Source: Corynebacterium sp. CNJ-954 (GTDB lineage Bacteria; Actinomycetota; Actinomycetes; Mycobacteriales; Mycobacteriaceae). Taken from it: a DNA stretch of 64,000 bases. The translations under genes and the position numbers were made by a program. Positions 16,939-25,770 of the stretch are shown piece by piece. The stretch is from the NCBI RefSeq assembly GCF_001942345.1, contig NZ_MKKI01000033.1, forward strand, positions 243,084 through 307,083. Reading direction: 5' to 3'. Below the pieces are notes generated by a model. That model saw only the letters and a list, made by a program, of their open reading frames with translations, did no database searches and was not told where the DNA came from. Within the stretch, counting starts at the first letter, position 1. Every line of letters starts with the position of its first letter.

Positions 16939-18450
16939 TTATACCGCGGCTGCTTTCATCGACCCCCGTTCTGCGAGGTTGCTGTGGAAGTAGAACGCGG
17001 TGGGCAGGTCATGCGGGGTGTGGAGGTGGCTGTCGGACGCGGCGCGTTCGTAGTACTCCTCGAGCAGCGGTCGGTAATCCGGGTGCGCCACTGAGATCAT
17101 CTTCGGCACACGATCACGAGGTGCCAGACCACGCAGATCCGCGTAACCGTACTCCGTGATCACCACCATCGCATCGTGTTCGGTGTGGTCGATGTGGGAG
17201 GCAAAGGGAACCACCGCGGAGATTGCGCCGTCCTTGGCCACCGATGGAGAGATGAACGTCGAAGCAAAGGCGTTGCGGGTGAAGTCGCCGGAACCGCCGA
17301 TACCGTTCATGATCCGCGTGCCGCTGATATGGGTGGAGTTGATGTTGCCGTAGATGTCGGCTTCGATCATGCCGTTCGAGGAGATCAGTCCCATACGCCG
17401 GATGACCTCGGGAGAGTTGGAGATCTGCAACGGTCGCACGACCAGATGCCTGCGGTACCTGGACGCTTCCCGGTTCATCTTCTCGGCGTACTCCGGGGAC
17501 AGGGCGAACGACGTCGCCGACGCCACCGTCATCTTGCCCGCATCAATCAGATCGAGCATGCCGTCCTGCACAACCTCGGTGTAGGCCTGGATGTCCTCGA
17601 ATTTCGAGTCGAGCAGTCCTGCCATCACCGCATTCGGGACATTGCCGACTCCCGACTGCATGATGTACCCGTCATAGGTCAGCCTGCCTGCGGCGACCTC
17701 GCCCTCAAGGAAGTCGAGGAAATGTCCGGCGATCTGCGTGGACACCTTGTCGAGAGGCTTGAACGGGCTGTTCCGGTCTGGGGCATCGGTCTCGACTACT
17801 GCGACGACTTTGGAGGTGTCGATCTGGACGTGAGGGGTCCCGATCCGGTCGCCGACGTTGTTGATCGGTATCGGCGTGCGGTTGGGCAGCGGCGGAACCC
17901 GGTAGACATCCGCCATCCCCTCCAGTTCCGGTGACTGCCAGGTGTTGACTTCGATGACGATCTTCTCAGCGGCATCGAGGTATTCGAGGTTGTTTCCGAG
18001 GCCGGAGGACGGGATGAGGTGGCCGTCTTCAGTGATCCGGGTGACTTCGACGACAGCGACATCGAGCTCACCGAGGAAACCTTGCTCGACCTGCAGCCCT
18101 GAATGCGAGAGGTGGATGTCCTGGAACTTCGTGCTGCCAGCGTTGATCTTGGAGCGCAGCACCGGATCTGACTGGTAGGGCATGCGGTAGTTGATGGCGT
18201 CAGCTTCAGCCAGCACCCCGTCGCAGTCCGGTGCGGTGGAGGCTCCGGTCAGCAGGTTAATGGTGAACTCGTCACCGCGGTCGTGGATCTGTGTGGCTTT
18301 GTCGGCGATCGCGGCGGGCAGTGCTTTCGGGTAGGCCGCTCCGGTGAATCCGGACATGCCTACGGTGTCGTTGTGGTGGATGAACTCTGCGGCTTCGTCG
18401 GCGGTCATGACTTTCGACTGCAGTTCCGCGTTGGCAATACGTTCGGACAT
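16939..18450 (-). CDS. cat: Succinyl-CoA:acetate CoA-transferase (acetyl-CoA hydrolase/transferase family)
   Basis: A 503-residue cytosolic enzyme of the AcH1/Cat1 family, moving CoA between succinyl-CoA and acetate. Visible marks are the N-terminal GMSGFTGAAYPKALP, the glycine-rich loops, the active-site Glu in SNGMIEADIYGNIN with the family's GSGDF and INSTH elements, and the C-terminal YGYADLRGLAPRDR. The length is right for the family. In Corynebacterium glutamicum the homologue lets the cell activate acetate and affects acetate overflow. The start has GAGGAGAAC about 8 bases upstream. An HD-domain gene follows upstream on the same strand with a 32-bp gap, so the two may be co-transcribed. 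Confidence 0.93.
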   Translation of the reverse strand: MSERIANAELQSKVMTADEAAEFIHHNDTVGMSGFTGAAYPKALPAAIADKATQIHDRGDEFTINLLTGASTAPDCDGVLAEADAINYRMPYQSDPVLRSKINAGSTKFQDIHLSHSGLQVEQGFLGELDVAVVEVTRITEDGHLIPSSGLGNNLEYLDAAEKIVIEVNTWQSPELEGMADVYRVPPLPNRTPIPINNVGDRIGTPHVQIDTSKVVAVVETDAPDRNSPFKPLDKVSTQIAGHFLDFLEGEVAAGRLTYDGYIMQSGVGNVPNAVMAGLLDSKFEDIQAYTEVVQDGMLDLIDAGKMTVASATSFALSPEYAEKMNREASRYRRHLVVRPLQISNSPEVIRRMGLISSNGMIEADIYGNINSTHISGTRIMNGIGGSGDFTRNAFASTFISPSVAKDGAISAVVPFASHIDHTEHDAMVVITEYGYADLRGLAPRDRVPKMISVAHPDYRPLLEEYYERAASDSHLHTPHDLPTAFYFHSNLAERGSMKAAAV

Positions 18451-18482
18451 GGTGGTGTTCTCCTCGTGGTGCGTGGTGGGGG

Positions 18483-19121
18483 TTACTCTGGCCAGGCGCT
18501 GTTACGGATGACCTCGACGAAGTCGCCGCGCTCGAATCCGGGGAGGAAGTGTTCGAGGACATCGGCCTTGACATTGCCGAACGTGGTTTCGGGACGGTCC
18601 TTGATGCCGTCAGTGAAGGCAGCGAGGATGCCGTTCTTGAAGTCAGGGCGTGGATGCGCCGCAACAACTTCCGCCCGCTGCTCTTCGGTGACGGTGTCGA
18701 ACCCCAGGCCCATCACATCGTGCTCGACCCCACGGGTCACCAGAGCGATTTCGGAGCCCATATGCAGCGGGATCTCCGGTGTCGTGTGCAGCGCGATCGA
18801 GGTCCACACTTTGTCGGCTGCCTCATCAGCGATGCCGTGGGAGGCCAGGAACCTGCGTGCTTCGTCCGCTCCGTCGATCTCGAAGCGCTGGTCAGTGCGT
18901 CGGTACGTCTCGGTGAGACCCAGGTCGTGGAACATCGCGCCGATGTACAGCAGCTCCGGATCATAGGCGATGCTGTCGCGTTCGCCGCGTAGTGCGCCGA
19001 AGAGGAACACGCGCCGGGAGTGGTCGTAGACGAGCGGCGTGGTGACGTCTCTTACCAGTTCGGTGGCCTCTGTGGCGAGAGTGGAGTCGGGGATGGTGAT
19101 GCCGGCGATGGTTTCTGTCAT
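18483..19121 (-). CDS. HD-domain protein, cyanamide-hydratase-like
   Basis: A 212-residue protein with HD-superfamily metal ligands: H in YDHSRRVFLFG, the doublet HD in GAMFHDLGLTE, and a downstream HTTPEIP plus a D in EHDVMG. The general look matches the small HD proteins annotated as cyanamide hydratase or uncharacterised metal-dependent hydrolases; the reaction here is unknown. The ATG at 19121 was picked because AGGAAA precedes it; a longer frame has no ribosome binding site. It is divergent from a GlxA/AraC regulator, a pairing that suggests the regulator controls it. Confidence 0.82.
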   Translation of the reverse strand: MTETIAGITIPDSTLATEATELVRDVTTPLVYDHSRRVFLFGALRGERDSIAYDPELLYIGAMFHDLGLTETYRRTDQRFEIDGADEARRFLASHGIADEAADKVWTSIALHTTPEIPLHMGSEIALVTRGVEHDVMGLGFDTVTEEQRAEVVAAHPRPDFKNGILAAFTDGIKDRPETTFGNVKADVLEHFLPGFERGDFVEVIRNSAWPE

Positions 19122-19225
19122 GGCGTTTCCTGCTTCCAACTCGGGGTCTGGTTCCAACCTCCAGCCTTGTGCCCCCGCTATACTCACGCCATGTCTTTCA
19201 CGACGTATATCCCACGGATTACGAC

Positions 19226-20176
19226 ATGAAACGCGTCGGTTTCTTACTCTTCGACGGCATGACCATGCTTGACTTCGCTGGTCCAGCCGAGGTGCTGGGA
19301 CGGGCTTCGGACTATGAGCTGGTGTTGTTCTCTCCCCACGGAGGTTCTGTCACCACAGCAAACGGTCTGCCTGTGGCCGGAACGGCCCAGGCGAGTCCGT
19401 CTGCGGCGGCTGACTTAGACACCGTGATCATCCCCGGTGCCGACGACCTGCCGGACCGTCCGATGGATGCGGAACTGTTGAAAGCGGCTTCGATTCTCGT
19501 GACGGGAGCGAGACGGGTTGCCAGTGTCTGCACCGGTGCGTTCATTCTGGCGGAACTGGGGTTGCTCGACGGGCGACGGGCCACTACACATTGGCGGAAT
19601 GCCGGTGATCTGGCACGACGCTACCCCCAGGTACAGGTGGAAGCGGATACCCTGCACATCCACGACGGGAAGTTTGTCTCATCAGCAGGCATCACAGCCG
19701 GGATAGACCTGGCCTTGTCACTGGTGGAGGAGGACCTCGGTGCGGACGTCGCGAGAGAGATCGCCCGCGAGATGGTCGTCTTCATGCACCGTCCGGGTGG
19801 CCAGTCCCAGTTTGCCGGCACTCCGGATACACCGATTGCGCAGAATCCCATCCTGCGTGACGTTCTCTCCCGAGTCCACGCGGACCCTGCCGGATCTCAC
19901 ACGGTGATAACCATGGCAGCTGATGCCGCAGTCAGCACGCGGCACCTGGGGCGCCTGTTCCGTGAGGAACTGGGCACCACTCCAGCGCGGTGGCTTGAGC
20001 AGTTCCGAATGTCTACAGCCCAGCAGCTCATCCTTGACGGGCAGACGGTGACCGCTGCAGCCCGTCACTCCGGCTTCGGCAGTGACGAGAGTCTTCGACG
20101 GGCCTTCGGCCGGTACCTGAACACCACTCCGACGGAATACCGGGCACGGTTCAGCTCCACATTTCGAGGCCCGTGA
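19226..20176 (+). CDS. GlxA/AraC-family transcriptional regulator
   Basis: A 316-residue protein with an N-terminal DJ-1/PfpI-like domain (VGFLLFDGMTMLDFAGPAEV; nucleophile-elbow ASVCTGAFILAELGLL; then ATTHW) and a C-terminal AraC HTH pair (VITMAADAAVSTRHLGRLFR and AARHSGFGSDESLRRAFGRY). The DJ-1 domain in this family normally senses a ligand rather than catalysing. The start at 19226 gives the correct N-terminus. It is divergent from the HD-domain gene with about 100 bp between them, which should hold the shared control region. Confidence 0.9.
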   Translation: MKRVGFLLFDGMTMLDFAGPAEVLGRASDYELVLFSPHGGSVTTANGLPVAGTAQASPSAAADLDTVIIPGADDLPDRPMDAELLKAASILVTGARRVASVCTGAFILAELGLLDGRRATTHWRNAGDLARRYPQVQVEADTLHIHDGKFVSSAGITAGIDLALSLVEEDLGADVAREIAREMVVFMHRPGGQSQFAGTPDTPIAQNPILRDVLSRVHADPAGSHTVITMAADAAVSTRHLGRLFREELGTTPARWLEQFRMSTAQQLILDGQTVTAAARHSGFGSDESLRRAFGRYLNTTPTEYRARFSSTFRGP

Positions 20177-20214
20177 ATCCAAGGCAGCAGACTGCAGTTG
20201 GTAATGTCCACCGA

Positions 20215-21156
20215 TCACTCCGGGTGTCGGGCAAGCCAGTCGAGCACCTGCTGTGCATGCTCGTTCGGTGGGAAGATCGGGTAGAAGACGTGCTCGATCG
20301 TGGATTCACGGATGATCAGGGTCAGCCTCGCATACAGGCGTTCATGCCCCGGTGCGCTGAAAGTCGGCAGTGTCAGTGCATCGGCCAGGGTGAGATCCTC
20401 GTCGGAGAGCATCGTGAACGGGAGGTGCAGACGCGCTACCAGTTCTGCCTGGTAGTCAGGGGACTGGCTGGAAAGCCCGTAGACGTGTCCGACACCTGCG
20501 TCCTGAAGGTCCTGGAAGTGGTCGCGGAAATTGCAGGCTTCTGTGGAACAGCCCCGCGCGCCGGGGATCTCGTCCCATCCCCGGGGGAGATCCACACCCG
20601 GGCGCCCCGACAGTGGGTAACAGTAGATCACGGTGCGGCCTGGGCCAGGAGAAGAAACGTCCAGCGTCATGCCGTCGCTGGTCGGCAACTCCAGATGTGG
20701 CATAGCGGCTCCCGGCAGATGATCGGCACCGCCGTCGTCTTCCGGTACCGGCAGACCTGCTGGCAGTGTCGTGAAGTCGGGCATCGTGGCCTCCTTGGCG
20801 GACGTGCTTCCTGAACTGTGGTCGAGACGTTGCTGCAGTTTCTCCCGGCGGGACGAGAGGGCGGTGATCATCTCGTCGAGGTCTGCGATCGTGTCGCGGT
20901 AGACCACCAGTGAGCTCACGCATTCATCGCCGTGCGCATGGCCGAGGTCCAGGCACTCGACGAATGGTCCGGCCTTACTGGGTGCAATGCCGACCCTGCT
21001 CAACTCCCGGATCTCTTCGACTGCACGGAGGTGACTGTCATTGAAAGACCGGTAGCCGTTGGACTCCCGGCTCGGGATGATCAACCCGAGTCGCTCGTAG
21101 TAGCGGATTGCTTTGACGGATACGTCGGCCCGTCGAGCCAGTTCTCCAATGCGCAT
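20215..21156 (-). CDS. MerR-type regulator fused to a peroxiredoxin domain
   Basis: One 313-residue chain. Residues 1-75 form a MerR winged helix (MRIGELARRADVSVKAIRYY, LGLIIPSRESNGYRSF) and residues 80-120 the coiled-coil dimer helix. From about residue 125 an AhpC/TSA redoxin domain of the BCP type follows: VIYCYPLSGRPG, then GARGCSTEACNFRDHF, where the C-x4-C pair fits the peroxidatic and resolving cysteines of atypical 2-Cys Prx. The design suggests a regulator whose DNA binding answers to peroxide. An internal AAGGAGG (20790-20796) stands 5 bases before an in-frame ATG at 20784 (MPDFTTLPAG), which could also yield the peroxiredoxin alone. AGGAGGTG precedes the main start. Confidence 0.88.
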   Translation of the reverse strand: MRIGELARRADVSVKAIRYYERLGLIIPSRESNGYRSFNDSHLRAVEEIRELSRVGIAPSKAGPFVECLDLGHAHGDECVSSLVVYRDTIADLDEMITALSSRREKLQQRLDHSSGSTSAKEATMPDFTTLPAGLPVPEDDGGADHLPGAAMPHLELPTSDGMTLDVSSPGPGRTVIYCYPLSGRPGVDLPRGWDEIPGARGCSTEACNFRDHFQDLQDAGVGHVYGLSSQSPDYQAELVARLHLPFTMLSDEDLTLADALTLPTFSAPGHERLYARLTLIIRESTIEHVFYPIFPPNEHAQQVLDWLARHPE

Positions 21157-21176
21157 CGGGCACCTCCTGACAACGA

Positions 21177-21208
21177 CGATAAACCTTGACCTCAGGGGCA
21201 ATGTCAAG
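21177..21208 (-). promoter_or_regulatory. MerR-type promoter with long spacer and dyad
   Basis: On the minus strand TTGACA (21207-21202) and TTATCG (21182-21177) are separated by 19 bases instead of the usual 17. CTTGAC and GTCAAG (21185-21190 and 21203-21208) form an inverted repeat with a 12-base centre. Overlong spacer plus dyad is the hallmark of promoters activated by MerR-type regulators. Transcription would begin near 21170, just before the fusion gene, so autoregulation is likely. Confidence 0.7.
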
Positions 21209-21536
21209 TCGCTTTCGCTTCGGAGACGACCAGGATCTCCGGAGGTCTGTGAGTGCCCAGCACGTGAAGCCGGACGTGCTGAAGAAGCTCGGTATCCGCC
21301 ACCCTCGTCGGATCCTTCAGGCGCACATCGACGACATCGGCACGGTCGTGAATCCTGCATTGTTCTTCCCACTGGCGTTCCGCGCTGCTGCGGAGAAGAC
21401 GTTGACCTACCGGGTGGTCAGCGTTGCATCTTTCACTTGTGTCAGCGTGAGTCTTGTCGCAGCTGTGTTGCAGTACTGAGGCCTGTCCCCGAGCCGACGG
21501 GGACGTGGACCAGGGCAATGGTCATGATGTGGGTTT
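21209..21536. other. Spacer with no recognised gene
   Basis: A 97-codon open frame runs on the plus strand here (21186-21479) and another on the minus strand, but neither shows a family motif or a ribosome binding site, and the plus-strand start would lie inside the MerR promoter. The hydrophobic end of the plus frame (VASFTCVSVSLVAAVLQY) hints at a degraded membrane protein. No terminator is obvious. Confidence 0.35.
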
Positions 21537-23276
21537 CTAGTCGTCCCGCCCCGGCAGTTCACGAGGAACGACCTTGCCGACGGCATTGCGGGGCAACACG
21601 TCCATGAAGACGTAGCTGCGTGGCACATTGTGACGGGCAAGCTTGTCCTTGACGGCCGCCTTGGCGCGGTCCTTGAATTCGTCTTCGTCGGTACCGTCGG
21701 CGTCCCCGGTGAGCACGACGTAAGCACAGAGGGACTGGCCGAAGTCATCGTCGTCGACGCCGTGTACGTGGACCTCCTCGACCCCGTCCATGCTGGAGAG
21801 GATGTCCTCGGTCTCCTGCGGGAAGACGTTCTCGCCGCCAGAGACGATCATGTCGTCGCTGCGTCCGGCGATGTAGAGCAGACCGTCCTTGTAGTAGCCC
21901 AGGTCACCGGTGGCGACGAGTCCCTCAACGGTCTCCTTGTCCACGCCTGGGCGGGTGTAGCCCTCGAACAGCATGTCGTTGCCGACGAAGATGCGTCCGA
22001 CCTCGCCCTCAGGCAGCTCCCGGCCGTCGTCGTCGAAGATCTTCAGGACGGTGGCCATCGGAGGCTTGCCGGCGGTGGTCGGGTGCTCGGCCAGCTCTTC
22101 CGGCCTGGCGATGGACGCCCAGCTGACCTCGGTGGAACCGTAGAGGTTGTAGAGAATCCCGCCGAACTTCTTGGTGGTTTCCTCGATCACTGCTGGTGGC
22201 AGTGCCTCACCGCAGGCCGTGATGACCCGGGTACCCGGGTTGAAGTCGTCAGGCACAGCGGTGAGGAGGCGGCGCAACATGGTCGGCACGATCGCAATCG
22301 CATGGGGTCGGTTCGCCTCGATCAGTTTCACGGCTTCGGTCGGGGAGAATCGGCGCTGGAGTATCAGGGTGCTGCGCAGCGCCAGGCCGAGTTGGATCTG
22401 TGCGAAGCCCCAGGTGTGGAACATCGGCGCCGCGATGTAGTAGCCACGGTGATGCTTCAGTGGGATTCGGGACATGATCGACGACGCCGGCAGGTAGGTC
22501 CGTGGTTCCGGCCGGCGGGCACCCTTCGGCGTACCGGTCGTACCCGAGGTGAGGATGATCGTGCGACCACGGCGTGGTCGTGCCGGGAGCTTGTGGTCGT
22601 GCGACGCGGACCGCAGCAACTCGGTCAGGGTCGGCCAGTCCGGGTTCCTGGTCGCATGGTTTCCGGACTCCGTCGCCTCGGCGACGTTGCTCGCGTACTC
22701 GACGTCGTCGTGCCGGTGGTCATCGGGGATACGCGCTGCGGTGGCGTGGTTCTCCTCCCAGTTGACGATCACCGGGCACTCGTTGAAGTTCTCGGGGAGC
22801 AGAGGGATGAATTCTTCGTCGATGAAGAGCAGGTCGAGCTTCTGCTCCTTGACGACTGCGCGGGTCTGGTGTGCTGATGCGCCGGTGTTGAGCAGGACGA
22901 TGTCGGTCCCCAGTCGGCCGTGGGCGCACAGTGCCATGATGAAGCCGCGGTGGTTACGAGAGAGGATGCCGATCCTGTCGCGTTCCCTCACACCGGTACG
23001 GTGAAGGGCCTTTGCCAGGAGGTTGGTCTGGTTGTGCAGTTCCGAGTAGGTGATTGACCCGGCGTCATCGACGATGGCGGTGTGGTGGGGGTCGCGGGCT
23101 GCACCGAGGGCGAGGAGACCGGTGGGCAGGAACTCCCACTGGTAGATGTACTTGAGGGCCTTGCCCATGGCGGCCGGTGACATGGGTCCGAGGACCCCTG
23201 ACTTGAACAGGGGCAGTGTGCCCTTCGCCAGGACGGGCAGTTGGTTGAGGGTGACTGCGGGGCGGGCTGCGCTCAT
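21537..23276 (-). CDS. Acyl-CoA synthetase (AMP-forming), FadD-like
   Basis: A 579-residue ANL-superfamily ligase that activates a carboxylic acid with ATP and CoA. Motifs in order: P-loop-like ILTSGTTGTPKGA, aromatic FHTWGF region, YGSTEVSW, TGDLGYYKDG, and the C-terminal hinge and catalytic Lys in RNAVGKVVPREL. An N-terminal extension of about 40 residues, as in long-chain FadD proteins of mycolata, precedes the domain. The chain length of its substrate cannot be told. GGAGGAG stands before the ATG. It is transcribed alone; the upstream gap of 110 bp to the response-regulator gene should contain its promoter. Confidence 0.9.
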   Translation of the reverse strand: MSAARPAVTLNQLPVLAKGTLPLFKSGVLGPMSPAAMGKALKYIYQWEFLPTGLLALGAARDPHHTAIVDDAGSITYSELHNQTNLLAKALHRTGVRERDRIGILSRNHRGFIMALCAHGRLGTDIVLLNTGASAHQTRAVVKEQKLDLLFIDEEFIPLLPENFNECPVIVNWEENHATAARIPDDHRHDDVEYASNVAEATESGNHATRNPDWPTLTELLRSASHDHKLPARPRRGRTIILTSGTTGTPKGARRPEPRTYLPASSIMSRIPLKHHRGYYIAAPMFHTWGFAQIQLGLALRSTLILQRRFSPTEAVKLIEANRPHAIAIVPTMLRRLLTAVPDDFNPGTRVITACGEALPPAVIEETTKKFGGILYNLYGSTEVSWASIARPEELAEHPTTAGKPPMATVLKIFDDDGRELPEGEVGRIFVGNDMLFEGYTRPGVDKETVEGLVATGDLGYYKDGLLYIAGRSDDMIVSGGENVFPQETEDILSSMDGVEEVHVHGVDDDDFGQSLCAYVVLTGDADGTDEDEFKDRAKAAVKDKLARHNVPRSYVFMDVLPRNAVGKVVPRELPGRDD

Positions 23277-23386
23277 GGTGCTCCTCCGGGGTCTGCGGCC
23301 AGTTTGTTTATGAATGAAGACTGGTTTACGTCGTTAACCCTACCTGTTGACACTGATTGTCGTCAGGAGAACCGGTAGAGCCACGT

Positions 23387-24061
23387 CTACCTACCCGCAA
23401 CCCCCGCCTCATATGCTGCGATCACCAGCTGCGTCCGGTCCCGGGCGTCCAACTTGGCCAGCAGGCTGCCGATGTGGGTCTTCACGGTGCGCATCGAAAT
23501 CGTCAGCGCCTCGGTGATCTCGGTGTTCGACAGGCCCCGTGCCACCAGAGTGAGCACCTCGGTCTCCCGTGCGGTCAGCCGCTGGAGCGTTTCGTCGGGC
23601 GTATCACCCGGTGCCGCACCTTTTCCCACCCTCGGCGAGCGGACATAGTGCTCCACCAGTCGTGACAGGATCGCCGGCGCGAACAGTGACTCACCGTCAT
23701 GTGTACGCTTCACCGCATCAACCAGCTGCTCCGGACGCGCATCCTTCAGCAGGAAACCGCTGGCGCCCGCGCGCAATGCCTCATGGACGTAATCGTCGAG
23801 GTCGAACATGCTGAGCACGATGACTTTCGTCGACGTGAGCGCAGGATCCGCCGTGATCGCCCGCGTCGCCTCCAGCCCGTCCCCACCGGGCATCCGGATG
23901 TCCATCAGAATCACATCGGGCACGAGTGCGCGGGCCTGGTGGACCGCGCCCTCGCCGGTACCGGCGTCTCCCACGGTCGACAATCCTTCCGCACCGTCGA
24001 TGATCAGGCCCAGGCTGTGCCGTAGCAACGGTTGATCGTCCACCACCAGGACCCGTATCAC
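23387..24061 (-). CDS. NarL/LuxR-type response regulator
   Basis: A 224-residue regulator with a receiver domain ([12 protein letters not shown]; phosphoacceptor Asp in [13 protein letters not shown]; conserved Thr/Ser replaced by LSMFD; Lys in GFLLKDA) and a C-terminal LuxR HTH ([21 protein letters not shown], followed by [15 protein letters not shown]). It overlaps the end of the upstream histidine kinase by four bases (24058-24061), the typical operon of a two-component system. The ABC exporter genes on the other side of the kinase are a probable target. Confidence 0.95.
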   Translation of the reverse strand: MIRVLVVDDQPLLRHSLGLIIDGAEGLSTVGDAGTGEGAVHQARALVPDVILMDIRMPGGDGLEATRAITADPALTSTKVIVLSMFDLDDYVHEALRAGASGFLLKDARPEQLVDAVKRTHDGESLFAPAILSRLVEHYVRSPRVGKGAAPGDTPDETLQRLTARETEVLTLVARGLSNTEITEALTISMRTVKTHIGSLLAKLDARDRTQLVIAAYEAGVAGR

Positions 24062-24924
24062 CGCAGGTCACCGTCCGGAAGCCGGATGCGGAGCCGGAAA
24101 CCCTCACCGGTCCGAGACGTCGCCAGGCGTCCTCCCATGCCTTCGGCACGTTGGCGCAGTGCGGACAGCCCGTGTCCCGCCCCAGGCTGTGGCCGGTGAC
24201 CGGGAACGGGCCCGGAGTCGGTGACGGTGACGACCACCTCGCCCCCGTCCCGTTCCACCTCAACCAGCGCGCGGGCCGGCCCGGCATGGCGCAGGACGTT
24301 CGCGAGCGCCTCCCGCACCGTCGCGCACACCGCCACCTGGACACCGGGGGAGACGTGGTCGAGCTCGCCGACCCGGAGTTCGGCCGGGACACCCGCGTTC
24401 ACGGCGGACGCTACGATCCCCGGGAGGTCATCGATCGTCTCCGCAGGGCGCAGGGGAGCGTCCTGCCCGGCGCCGTCCGACGAGCGCAGGACGGTGAGCA
24501 TGCGCCGCAGCTCCGTCGTCGTCTCCCGCCCAGCGGTCTCGATGTCCTTCAGCGCCGTCCGGCGTTCAGCGTCACCGTGGGGGCCGGTTGCACCGGACGC
24601 GGCCGCCGCACGGACAGTGATCAGGCCGAGCCCGTGGGAGACGAGGTCATGCAGGTCACCGGCAATGCGCAGCCGCTCATGCTGCGTCGCCTTCTCCGCC
24701 GCCCACTGCTCCAGCTCCGCCTCATAGTGACGTCGTTCCGACCGCGCCTTGAGCGCAGCGCCCACCGCGAGCGCCACGCTGATGCCGACTGCCGTCAGCA
24801 CCGCAGCCCACGCCGCCACGGGACTGTCCACGCCGACTGCCAGCACCGCACACAGCACCGCGACGATGGCCACCGTCGCGGCGAGCCATGTCCGGGAATG
24901 CCAGGTCGGCCGGTCATCGTGCAT
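24058..24924 (-). CDS. Sensor histidine kinase (NarL-partner type)
   Basis: A 288-residue kinase with two N-terminal membrane spans (about 12-30 and 33-52), a coiled linker, a HisKA_3 dimerisation domain (RIAGDLHDLVSHGLGLI; the H in LHDLVSH accepts phosphate), and a HATPase_c domain (ATVREALANVLRHAGPA as N-box, TDSGPVPG as G1, GHGLSALRQRAEGMGG as G2). Almost no extracellular part exists, so it is of the intramembrane-sensing sort usually linked to envelope stress or antimicrobial peptides. The ATG at 24924 has GCGGAG 5 bases upstream. Confidence 0.92.
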   Translation of the reverse strand: MHDDRPTWHSRTWLAATVAIVAVLCAVLAVGVDSPVAAWAAVLTAVGISVALAVGAALKARSERRHYEAELEQWAAEKATQHERLRIAGDLHDLVSHGLGLITVRAAAASGATGPHGDAERRTALKDIETAGRETTTELRRMLTVLRSSDGAGQDAPLRPAETIDDLPGIVASAVNAGVPAELRVGELDHVSPGVQVAVCATVREALANVLRHAGPARALVEVERDGGEVVVTVTDSGPVPGHRPQPGAGHGLSALRQRAEGMGGRLATSRTGEGFRLRIRLPDGDLR

Positions 24925-24979
24925 AACTCCGCAGTCTATCCGCCGTGCTCGGCGGCCACATCGGACCACGGTACGAGGG

Positions 24980-24994
24980 ACCACGGTCCGTGGT
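24980..24994. promoter_or_regulatory. Inverted repeat in the kinase/ABC divergent region
   Basis: ACCACG and CGTGGT flank GTC, a perfect 6-3-6 palindrome. A partial copy (ACCACGGTAC) lies just upstream at 24965. It sits between the histidine kinase and the ABC operon and is a reasonable binding site for the response regulator. Confidence 0.5.
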
Positions 24995-25050
24995 GGTCAG
25001 CCGAAGTCCGGTCCCTGGGCCGATGACCACCGGCAGGTGCACCGGATTGG

Positions 25051-25770
25051 ATGAGTTTCATGATCAGTATCGAGAATCTCACGAAGACGCGGGGGAACCG
25101 GACCATCCTCGACGACGTCTCCTTCCAGGCCCGCCCCGGTGCCGTGACCGGTTTCCTGGGGCCGAACGGGGCAGGGAAGTCGTCCACCCTGCGCATCCTG
25201 CTCGGCATCGACCGGGCGACGTCCGGCACCGCCCTCATCGACGGACGCCCGTACCCGTCACTGACCCGTCCGGTCACCCGGGTCGGTTCGTTGCTTGACG
25301 GGTCCGGGGCCCACCGGTTGCGCACCGCCCGCAACCACCTGGCCTGGGTGGCCCGCAGCAACGGCGTCCCACGCAGCAGGGTGAGTGAGGTGCTTGACGC
25401 CGTCGACCTCACCGAGGCCGCACGCACCCGGGTGGGACGGTTCTCATTGGGCATGGGGCAACGGCTCGGCCTCGCGACGGCACTGCTGGGAGACCCGGAG
25501 GTGCTCATTCTCGATGAACCGGTGAACGGGCTCGACCCCGAAGGCATCCGGTGGCTGCGGCGCCTGCTGCGTGGGCATGCCGACGACGGCGGCACCGTCC
25601 TGCTGTCCAGTCACCTGATGAGCGAGGTCGCCGAGATCGCCGATGACCTGGTGGTCATCACCAGCGGGCGCATCGTCGCTGCCGGATCCGTGCCGGATGT
25701 GACCCATGGGTACCCGACGCTGGAGGACGCCTTCTTCGACCTGACCGGTGGGACGGGGGCAGCACGATGA
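25051..25770 (+). CDS. ABC transporter ATP-binding protein
   Basis: A 239-residue ATPase with Walker A GPNGAGKSST, a Q-loop-like region, signature LSLGMGQRLGLA (a degenerate LSGGQ), Walker B VLILDEPVNGLDPEG and an H-loop in LLSSHLMSE. This type drives export of lipids, antibiotics or peptides with two separate permeases, as in BcrA-like systems. The next gene begins inside its last codons (ATGA at 25767). It is divergent from a histidine kinase pair, so it is probably an inducible detoxification pump. A shorter start at the ATG at 25060 is possible. Confidence 0.93.
   Translation: MSFMISIENLTKTRGNRTILDDVSFQARPGAVTGFLGPNGAGKSSTLRILLGIDRATSGTALIDGRPYPSLTRPVTRVGSLLDGSGAHRLRTARNHLAWVARSNGVPRSRVSEVLDAVDLTEAARTRVGRFSLGMGQRLGLATALLGDPEVLILDEPVNGLDPEGIRWLRRLLRGHADDGGTVLLSSHLMSEVAEIADDLVVITSGRIVAAGSVPDVTHGYPTLEDAFFDLTGGTGAAR

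Noticed and set aside
21186..21479. 97-codon open frame with a hydrophobic end
   Set aside because: Its start lies inside the MerR-type promoter and no motif is recognised; only noted as a possible degraded membrane protein.
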